DNA of 64,000 nucleotides from CAYPAV01 sp964408805 (GTDB lineage: Bacteria > Pseudomonadota > Alphaproteobacteria > UBA8366), in the NCBI GenBank assembly GCA_964408805.1, contig CAYPAV010000011.1, positions 109,293 through 173,292 on the forward strand, in the 5' to 3' direction. This document shows positions 58,123 to 64,000 of the stretch, one piece after another. The notes under the pieces are model-generated. The model was not told where the DNA came from. It did no database searches and saw nothing but the letters and a program-made list of their open reading frames with translations. The position numbers were made by a program, and so were the translations under genes. The number at the start of each line of letters is the position of its first letter. Within the stretch, counting starts at the first letter, position 1.

Positions 58123-60914
58123 CCGCGGCCGTCGGCACCGTTGGGCAGCGACACCCGAACGGTCGTACCTACGCCGATCTTGCTTTCGATCTCGAGCGTG
58201 CCCTCGTGCAGCTCGACCAGCGAATTGGTGATGGCCAGGCCGAGCCCCCAACCTTCGGTCGCCTGAAGCGGGTCGTGATCGGCGCGGGTGAAGGGGTTGG
58301 TCAGTTCCGGCAGCTTGTCCGCCGAAATGCCTCTTCCGGTATCGTCGATCTCGAAAGTGGTCGTTCCGTTCAATGCGCTCGCCGACACGGTAACGGTCCC
58401 GCCCTCCGGGGTGTACTTCAAGGCGTTCGAAAGCAGGTTCAACAAGATCTGCCGCAGGGCGCGGCGGTCGGCGTGGAGAAGCGGGAGGGAGTCCGGCAGC
58501 CGCGCCACCAATTTGATGCCGCCCTTTTCAGCGCGCGCAGCGACGAGGTTGATGCTTTCCTCGGTTATCTCCCCGGTCTCCAACGGCTCCTTGGTCAAGG
58601 ATAGTTCGCCCGCCTCGATCGTGGAGATGTCGAGTAGGTGGTTGACCAGGGAGAGGAGATGTTCGCCGCTGGAATGGATGTCGTCGGCATATTCCTGGTA
58701 CTTCGGATCGCCGAGCGGTCCCAGGATTTGCAGGTTCAAGATCTCGGCGAACCCCAGTATGGCGTTCAGCGGAGTGCGGAGCTCATGGCTCATGGAGGCG
58801 AGGAACCTGGACTTGGCGAGGTTTGCCTGCTCCGCCTCGGCCTTGGCGGCGATCAGGGCGTCCTGGGCGCGCCGACGATCGGTGATATCGGTAAGCATCA
58901 CGGTGAAGACTTTTCCACCATCGATCTCGAGCTTCGAGACCGATGCCGACGCGGGAAACTCCGTCCCGTCCCGCCGGAGGCCGACGATGTCGTCTCGCGA
59001 ATCCATCGTCCGGTAGATATCGGGAGAGGCATCGAAGGCGTCGACATGACCGCCATGAGTGCCGCGGAAACGCGCCGGGATCAGCACGTCGAGAGAGCGC
59101 CCCAGGATTTCCTCGGCCGAATATCCAAAGACGCGCTCGGCGCTCTGGTTGAACAGTTGTATTTCCATGTTCTCGTCGATCGCGATCACCGCCTCGGGGG
59201 CAATATCGAAAATCCCCTCGAGACGCGCCCGCGAGGCTCGCAGCGCCGCCTCCGCCGCCCTGTCGCTGGTGATGTCGTGAACCACGCTGACGAGCTGCGT
59301 GCGTTCACCATCGTCATCCCTGATTTCCGTGATCGTTATGTCCGTCGGGAAAATCGATCCGTCCTTGCGGCGCATATCGAACTGGGTCTTGAACACCCCA
59401 TCTCGATCGAGCGCGGGGAGCATCTTGGCGCCAAAGGTCTCGAAATTGGACTCGCTTGCATGGAGCAGGGCGAAGTTATTTCCGATCACCTCGTCCGTCG
59501 CATAGCCGAAAATTCGCTCGCCGGCCGGGTTGATCGCCTGGATCACGCGATCCGGCATCTCGACCACGAAGATCGCCGCCGTCTGGCTGGTGAAGATCCT
59601 CTCCAATATGGTCACCGCCGCCGTCGCTTCCGCTTCCGCCTGCTTCAACTCCGTAACGTCGACGAAACTGCTCGCGATACCGCCCTCCGGCGTCCGGGAC
59701 TCCTTGATGATGATCCATTTCCCGTCCTCCAGATGGCGGAGGATGGGTTCGCCCGGATTGCGGTGCTGTTCCATCCGTTCCCGGATGAAGCTTTCCTCGC
59801 GGCCTTCGGCCTCGGGAATATAACCGGCGTCGACATAGGCGCGGATCAGCGCTTCATAGGTCTTGCCTTCCTTGATGAATTGGGAGGCGTCCGGATTGAG
59901 GCGCTGAAAGACCTGGTTGGCGGCGACGATGCGGTCCTCAGGGTCGAACAGCGCGAATCCTTCCTGCAGACTTTCGACAGCACCGCGTAGCCGTTTCTCA
60001 GTGCGCCGCCGGTCGGCGATGACGGCGGCCAAGGTCAATGTCGTGAACAAGGCGACCGCTAGGAAACTTTGCAGTGAAGCCACGTATTCGGGCGAAATGG
60101 GCAGGGCCGCCGAATGCGGATGTGCAAAGCTTATCCGCAGGGCAAAGACGACGAAGAAAAGCCCGGTGAGGGTGGCGATGCGCGGGCCGAAGCGCACGGC
60201 GGACCAGATCAGGAACGGAAACGGCAGGTACAGAATCACCGGCAATCCGCCATGGTGCGGTGTCTCCGATACGAAGATGAATATCACCGTCGCCGCGAGA
60301 AGTGCCACGAAGGATAAAGGTTCGAGATATTCGAGCGCCGAGAGGCGAGTCTCGATCGCGTCGCGTCCGGAAATCCAAGTTAGCAGTACCGGCGTCAACG
60401 CCAACTGACCTAGTGCGTTAGCAAAGAACCAGGTTTGCCACACCGCCCATAAGTTCTTCCCGGGAAGACCGAAATGGATCGTCGCGGCACCGAGTGTCGC
60501 GGCCACCGCCGGGGCCGCGATCACCGCAAGACCGAGGAAGAGAGCGACCTGGCGAAAACTCGAGAAGGTCAAAGGACCTACTTCGACACGGCGCAGCAAG
60601 ACGGCCGCGATCAGCGCTTCGGCGCAGTTGGCGGCAAACGCGCCGAGGGAGATACCGAAAGGCAGGCCGCTTCCCAACACTTTGGAGAGAATGAACGCCG
60701 GAACCGCCGCCAGGAGCACGAGCCACCATCGACCGGGCGGTACCAATAGTAGGGCGGTTAGCAGGACGGCGTTCGCGAACCAGATCGTTGCAACGCCCGT
60801 TGATTCGAAGCGAAAGTAATCCCCGGCCTCCAGGCTCACGAATATACCGATCGCGACAAGAATCAACGCGACGCCAAAACGTTCCTTCGCGATTGAGCCC
60901 GCGAATTCGCGCAA
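58119..60914 (-). CDS. MASE1-3xPAS sensor histidine kinase
   Basis: A 931-residue intact kinase. Residues ~1-300: MASE1 domain with about eight membrane segments; ~310-425, 435-550 and 560-685: three PAS domains with PAC-like ends (DITSDRAAE, DITDRRRAQ), the first with GFALFDPEDRIVAANQVF; HisKA with H710 (ASMSHELRTPL); HATPase_c with N box LLSNALKYTP and G2 EGWGLGLAIT (about 875-884). There is no receiver domain, and no response regulator gene is adjacent. The minus-strand remnant at 35098-35304 is close in sequence to its last domain. Its signal is unknown. Confidence 0.93.
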   Translation of the reverse strand: MREFAGSIAKERFGVALILVAIGIFVSLEAGDYFRFESTGVATIWFANAVLLTALLLVPPGRWWLVLLAAVPAFILSKVLGSGLPFGISLGAFAANCAEALIAAVLLRRVEVGPLTFSSFRQVALFLGLAVIAAPAVAATLGAATIHFGLPGKNLWAVWQTWFFANALGQLALTPVLLTWISGRDAIETRLSALEYLEPLSFVALLAATVIFIFVSETPHHGGLPVILYLPFPFLIWSAVRFGPRIATLTGLFFVVFALRISFAHPHSAALPISPEYVASLQSFLAVALFTTLTLAAVIADRRRTEKRLRGAVESLQEGFALFDPEDRIVAANQVFQRLNPDASQFIKEGKTYEALIRAYVDAGYIPEAEGREESFIRERMEQHRNPGEPILRHLEDGKWIIIKESRTPEGGIASSFVDVTELKQAEAEATAAVTILERIFTSQTAAIFVVEMPDRVIQAINPAGERIFGYATDEVIGNNFALLHASESNFETFGAKMLPALDRDGVFKTQFDMRRKDGSIFPTDITITEIRDDDGERTQLVSVVHDITSDRAAEAALRASRARLEGIFDIAPEAVIAIDENMEIQLFNQSAERVFGYSAEEILGRSLDVLIPARFRGTHGGHVDAFDASPDIYRTMDSRDDIVGLRRDGTEFPASASVSKLEIDGGKVFTVMLTDITDRRRAQDALIAAKAEAEQANLAKSRFLASMSHELRTPLNAILGFAEILNLQILGPLGDPKYQEYADDIHSSGEHLLSLVNHLLDISTIEAGELSLTKEPLETGEITEESINLVAARAEKGGIKLVARLPDSLPLLHADRRALRQILLNLLSNALKYTPEGGTVTVSASALNGTTTFEIDDTGRGISADKLPELTNPFTRADHDPLQATEGWGLGLAITNSLVELHEGTLEIESKIGVGTTVRVSLPNGADGRG

Positions 60915-60994
60915 GATGTGCTCCCCTCCGACCTATCGGGAATAAAATCCCGAGGACACGTTAACGAGCAAATCTGAATATTGCCTTAACAACC

Positions 60995-61102
60995 CGAAAT
61001 TCCAGAGAGGGGTGGAATTTCGCGTGATCGGTAAATCCGCACGGCTTACCGGGAAGCCATGTGGGCATATCTCGTTGGGTGGATCCGCCAGCAACCAACG
61101 AG
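60995..61102 (+). promoter_or_regulatory. Structured leader of the methyltransferase gene
   Basis: Three inverted repeats are stacked in 108 bases: CGAAATTCCA/TGGAATTTCG (60995-61004 with 61013-61022), CGGTAA/TTACCG (61029-61034 with 61046-61051) and CTCGTTGG/CCAACGAG (61071-61078 with 61095-61102). The last ends 8 bases before the start codon and includes GGTGGATCCGCC in its loop. The arrangement could sequester the ribosome site. No known riboswitch class is recognised. Confidence 0.5.
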
Positions 61103-61110
61103 GCTCCTGA

Positions 61111-62118
61111 ATGCCGGAACAACGCCCGACGACCGTCCGACTGCAGCAACTCTCGTGGGCCTTTACGCAATCCGCCGTCCTGTTCGCCGCCATTGAGGCA
61201 GGATTCTTCACCGCCGTCTCCGAGGCGGGGGCCTCGCTCCAAATGATCGCTGACGCCATCGGGCTGAGCGAGGCCAACACGAAGCGGATGATCGTGGCCC
61301 TGCTGGCGCTCGATCTGATCCGCCGGGACGGCGAGGGGTTCGAGAACGCGCCCGACGTGGAACGCTTCCTGGTGAAGGGCAAGCGCGGATATGCGGGTCC
61401 GTGGATCAAATGGTTCCACCATCAATGGTCGGGCTGGGGCGACCTTGGCGAGCGACTGAAGCCGGAGGCGCCGGAAGCGGCCCTTGGATTCTACGATGAA
61501 GGATTCACCGTCGAGCATGCGCGGCGCTACCACGAGGCGACCGCGAGTGTGGGCATGGGGGCGGCGCGAAAATTCCTGCGCGAGGTTGATCTCGGTGGCC
61601 GCCGCAAGATATTGGATTTGGGCGGGGGCTCCGGCGCCTATTCGATCGAAGCGGCGAAGATGTATCCCGAATTGACCGCGGTCGTTCTCGACCTGGCGGA
61701 GGTCGTTGTCGTCGCGCGCGAGCATATCGCCGAGCACGGGATAGCCGACCGCGTCACCGCCGAGAAATGCGATTTCACCTCGGACCCGTTTCCCGCCGGC
61801 GCCGATGTCGTCCTCATGAACAGCAACTTGCCGCAATATTCGGGCGAGATCATCGAGCGCGTGGTCGCCAAGGCTTTCGTGGCTCTGGAGCCCGGCGGCG
61901 AGATGCATATCTGCGGCGAGATGATCAACGAGGACTGGGTCGGTCCGCTGATCCCGGCGATGTGCGCCGTCCACAGGGTGCTGTTCAACTCGACAGCGCT
62001 CCCGCATACGCCGAGCGACTGCATCGGCTATTTCGAGAAGGCCGGCTTCGAGGATGTCCGCGTGCGTGAATTCATTCCGAACATTCTCCAGCACATTACC
62101 GGCCGGAAGCCGAAATAG
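61111..62118 (+). CDS. SAM-dependent O-methyltransferase (plant-type dimerisation domain)
   Basis: A 335-residue methyltransferase. The N-terminal winged helix dimerisation domain (about 10-100) and the class I Rossmann domain with ILDLGGGSGAYSIEA (about 168-182, motif I), VVLDLAEVV (motif II), ADVVLMNSNLP and the C-terminal EFIPNILQHITGRKPK are visible. The pattern fits bacterial acetylserotonin/hydroxyneurosporene O-methyltransferase relatives. The catalytic His/Glu (about 255-275, EMHICGEMINEDW) is plausible. It is divergent from the histidine kinase gene and has a strongly folded leader. Confidence 0.88.
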   Translation: MPEQRPTTVRLQQLSWAFTQSAVLFAAIEAGFFTAVSEAGASLQMIADAIGLSEANTKRMIVALLALDLIRRDGEGFENAPDVERFLVKGKRGYAGPWIKWFHHQWSGWGDLGERLKPEAPEAALGFYDEGFTVEHARRYHEATASVGMGAARKFLREVDLGGRRKILDLGGGSGAYSIEAAKMYPELTAVVLDLAEVVVVAREHIAEHGIADRVTAEKCDFTSDPFPAGADVVLMNSNLPQYSGEIIERVVAKAFVALEPGGEMHICGEMINEDWVGPLIPAMCAVHRVLFNSTALPHTPSDCIGYFEKAGFEDVRVREFIPNILQHITGRKPK

Positions 62119-62135
62119 GTGGATCGTCCCGGCCG

Positions 62136-62603
62136 TTATCCGGAAAGCAGATACTGCGTCATATTGAACAGAATGTCGGCTTGGCGGCCGTTGGAGGCCA
62201 GTGGCAAATAAATCCGCTCCGCCTCCACAAATTCTTGCTCGGGGTTGGAAATGATATTGCTCCGTCGGAAAGCCGGCTTGCCGGATTCCGCGCAGGCGCG
62301 GATACAGCGATAGGCGTCGGTGTTCTCGAAATCCGGGTAAACGTCGTGCAGCCATCGCCCCGTGACGTCTCGTTTCGTGAATTCGACGATCGCGGTACCG
62401 GATAGTCTCACCCTGAATCGATAGGGATCGCGATGAATGTCCAGCATCCAGATATTGGGCAAAAGCTTCGGAAGCTCGAGCGGATCGAGGTGCTGCCTGC
62501 CGGGCAATCCAAGGTCCGGATGTATTGATCTCCAATATTCAAAAATGGATTGTATCTGCGGGCGGCATCCATGAGGAGGGTTCGATATCTCGAATTCACT
62601 CAT
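62136..62603 (-). CDS. PAS_5 domain protein
   Basis: A 155-residue single-domain protein of the PAS_5 (DUF1513-like) type common in Rhodospirillales: FEYWRSIHPDLGLPGRQHLDPLELPKLLPNIWMLDI (about 22-57, in parts), PYRFRVRLSGTAIVEFTKRDVTGR and a closing YLPLASNGRQADILFN. Such proteins are presumed small-molecule or redox sensors, without an output domain. It is transcribed leftward, 78 bases after the MFS gene, and is convergent with the methyltransferase. Confidence 0.86.
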   Translation of the reverse strand: MSEFEISNPPHGCRPQIQSIFEYWRSIHPDLGLPGRQHLDPLELPKLLPNIWMLDIHRDPYRFRVRLSGTAIVEFTKRDVTGRWLHDVYPDFENTDAYRCIRACAESGKPAFRRSNIISNPEQEFVEAERIYLPLASNGRQADILFNMTQYLLSG

Positions 62604-62681
62604 AGATCGCCATCGACCGAATCGCCTTATTAAAGTGCTGAAAACATGAATTTATTCTTCCTAACTTGCAACAAAAACAGT

Positions 62682-63866
62682 TCAAGCCGTGGCGGGGCGG
62701 ACACGCAGCCAGATCGTGGCACCGAGCACGATCGCCATCGGCGCGATCATTGCGACATTGACCCAGGTCCAGCCGAAAAGGTGTTGCAAGGCCCCCGACG
62801 AAAAGACCGCGATCGATACCGTCGAGAAAACGAGGAAATCGTTCAGCGCCTGCACCTTCGCGCGTTCGGACGGGGCGTAGGTTTCTGTCAGCAGCGTCGT
62901 GCCGCCGATAAACATGAAATTCCAGCCGAGCCCCAGCAGCACCAGCCCCGTCCAAAACTGCCAAAGTGCGATGCCGCTGAGATTGACGGCGATGCAGACG
63001 AACATGATCGCAATGCCCGCCATAATGATGTTGAGGGCGCCGAACCGCCTGACCAGATGCCCGGTGAAGAAGCTCGGCGCGAACATGCCGACCGTGTGCC
63101 ATTCGATGACGAAGGCGGTGTCGTCGAAATCGTGGTTGCAAGCGGCCATGGCGAGCGGCGTCGCCGACATCACCAGGTTCATCACCCCATAGCCGAACAT
63201 GGCGGCGAGCACGGCGACGATGAACATCGGTTGGCGCGCGATCTCCGCCAGCGGCCGCCCGCCCCGCGTTTCCTCGGGCGACGGCTTGGGGATGTCGATG
63301 AATTGCAGCATGACGATGGCGATCAGGAGCAGGAACACCGTCGCCGCGTAACTGCCGGCGAAGCGCACGGGTGCGAAGTAGTCGACGCTGAGTTTCGAAA
63401 GCTCCGGGCCGACGAAGGCGGCGATCACACCGCCGGCCAACACATAGGAGATCGCGCGGCTGCGGAAGGCGTCGCTCGCAGTATCGGCGGCGGCGAAGCG
63501 ATAGTATTGCCAAAAGGCGTTGTGGATGCCGAGCAGGACACCCCCGAAAATCAACATCTCGAAGAGCGCGTGATAGACCGCGAGGGCGGAAACCACGCAA
63601 CCTGCGATCCCGAAAAACTGGCCGATGGTGAACCCCGCGCGCCGGCCGATCCGGCGCATCAGGAACGAGGCCGGAAAAGTACTGCACATGGTCGCCACGA
63701 ACTGACAGGCGAGGGGTAAGGTGGCAAGGCTCTTGTCTTCGGCAATCATGTATCCGGCGAGCGCCGAGACCGTGTAGACAAGCGTCGCGCCGCTCATCAC
63801 CAGGGCTTGGCAGATGGCCAGCATCAGAACGTTCTTGCGCGTCGGATCGCGGCGGGTATCGGTCAT
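62682..63866 (-). CDS. MFS transporter
   Basis: A 394-residue 12-helix major facilitator. Cytoplasmic-loop motif A is RRIGRRAGFTIG (about 70-81), with the duplicated RRFGALNIIMAG in the second half. ATG 63866 (MTDTRRDPTRKN) is chosen; a GTG at 63881 would overlap the upstream stop. It lies 7 bases downstream of a paralogous MFS gene in the same direction. Related proteins are YNFM-type drug or nitrite/amine exporters; substrate unknown. Confidence 0.9.
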   Translation of the reverse strand: MTDTRRDPTRKNVLMLAICQALVMSGATLVYTVSALAGYMIAEDKSLATLPLACQFVATMCSTFPASFLMRRIGRRAGFTIGQFFGIAGCVVSALAVYHALFEMLIFGGVLLGIHNAFWQYYRFAAADTASDAFRSRAISYVLAGGVIAAFVGPELSKLSVDYFAPVRFAGSYAATVFLLLIAIVMLQFIDIPKPSPEETRGGRPLAEIARQPMFIVAVLAAMFGYGVMNLVMSATPLAMAACNHDFDDTAFVIEWHTVGMFAPSFFTGHLVRRFGALNIIMAGIAIMFVCIAVNLSGIALWQFWTGLVLLGLGWNFMFIGGTTLLTETYAPSERAKVQALNDFLVFSTVSIAVFSSGALQHLFGWTWVNVAMIAPMAIVLGATIWLRVRPATA

Positions 63867-63873
63867 GCGGGTA

Positions 63874-64000
63874 TTATGCACTGGCAGGGCGGTAGCGGAG
63901 CCAAAGAGTGGCGGCGAGCGCGATCGCCATCGGCGCGATCATCGCCAGGTTGACCCAGCTCCATCCGAACAGATGCTGCAGCGCGCCCGACGAGAACACC
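63874..64000 (-). CDS. MFS transporter, tandem paralogue (cut by window end)
   Basis: On the minus strand the frame entering at 64000 reads VFSSGALQHLFGWSWVNLAMIAPMAIALAATLWLRY and stops at 63874 (split here at the Ser). The first part, VFSSGALQHLFGW, is identical to the end of the next gene, so it is the last helix of a second, nearly identical MFS transporter whose body lies outside the window. Confidence 0.85.
   Translation of the reverse strand, partial: VFSSGALQHLFGWSWVNLAMIAPMAIALAATLWLRYRPASA

Noticed and set aside
60995..61110. SAM-I, SAM-IV or SAH riboswitch before the methyltransferase
   Set aside because: GCAACC occurs but the other conserved elements are not in place; structure alone is not enough to call a class.

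Overview
This 64 kb window is a dense, high-GC stretch of chromosome from an alphaproteobacterium. It is most likely a free-living, probably marine or soil, member of the Rhodospirillales and relatives. The evidence is a textbook SAM-II riboswitch in front of metZ (a class largely confined to Alphaproteobacteria), an ScfR-type XRE/DUF2083 regulator, a PAS_5 protein, a DksA-like protein beside prfC, MASE1 histidine kinases, and many CaiB-type CoA transferases. I found no rRNA, tRNA, CRISPR array, prophage or intact insertion sequence. Core genes (folB with an SDR, prfC, infA, metZ) are scattered among catabolic clusters.

Layout. 1-1.7 kb: a cut CoA transferase and a CitE-like lyase. 1.7-7.2 kb: two mandelate-racemase-like enolases around riboswitch-controlled metZ, an alpha/beta hydrolase and a PhyH-type dioxygenase. 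7.4-8.8 kb: an adenylate cyclase fused to an alpha/beta hydrolase. 8.8-10.3 kb: a sharply AT-rich island holding broken halves of an OLD-type ATPase/TOPRIM nuclease. 10.3-16.9 kb: folate genes, DksA-like, prfC, an AceE/MdeB-like dehydrogenase with a divergent Lrp regulator, and infA. 16.9-21.1 kb: glycosyltransferase, SDR and both aconitase X subunits. 21.2-30.4 kb: a co-directional seven-gene CoA-thioester run (aldo/keto reductase, enoyl-CoA hydratase, LLM oxidoreductase, MaoC-like dehydratase, tandem-fused CoA transferase, acyl-CoA synthetase, MmgE/PrpD).

30.4-38.1 kb: isochorismatase, VOC protein, then a sulfatase whose 3' end has been joined to a 5'-truncated MASE1-CHASE-PAS histidine kinase. 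A 3' scrap of another kinase lies convergent to it. A His/Met-rich secreted protein, an M81 peptidase and a SnoaL-like protein follow. 38.1-38.36 kb is a striking nested inverted-repeat element that could fold into a Y. 38.4-43.5 kb: cupin, MBL hydrolase, ThDP enzyme, a 55-residue membrane protein, RidA with a perfect CRP-like palindrome upstream, VOC protein and thioesterase. 43.5-49.4 kb: a minus-strand cluster of TauD-like dioxygenase, amidohydrolase and a three-subunit molybdenum hydroxylase. 50-53.8 kb: a class I glutamine amidotransferase, then a thiolase-fold/DUF35/CoA-transferase operon. 53.8-64 kb: TerB-like protein, ScfR regulator with repeats in its promoter, PanE-like reductase, LLM oxidoreductase, a large MASE1/3-PAS histidine kinase, an O-methyltransferase with a highly structured leader, a PAS_5 protein, and two tandem MFS transporters (the second cut by the window end).

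The common thread is activation, transfer and breakdown of CoA-linked organic acids, with several reductase/dehydratase modules whose substrates cannot be read from sequence. The most unusual items are the Y-shaped repeat at 38.09-38.36 kb, the sulfatase/kinase deletion junction, the head-to-head broken OLD nuclease, and two enzyme systems with degenerate catalytic parts (the tandem CaiB fusion and the thiolase/DUF35 pair).
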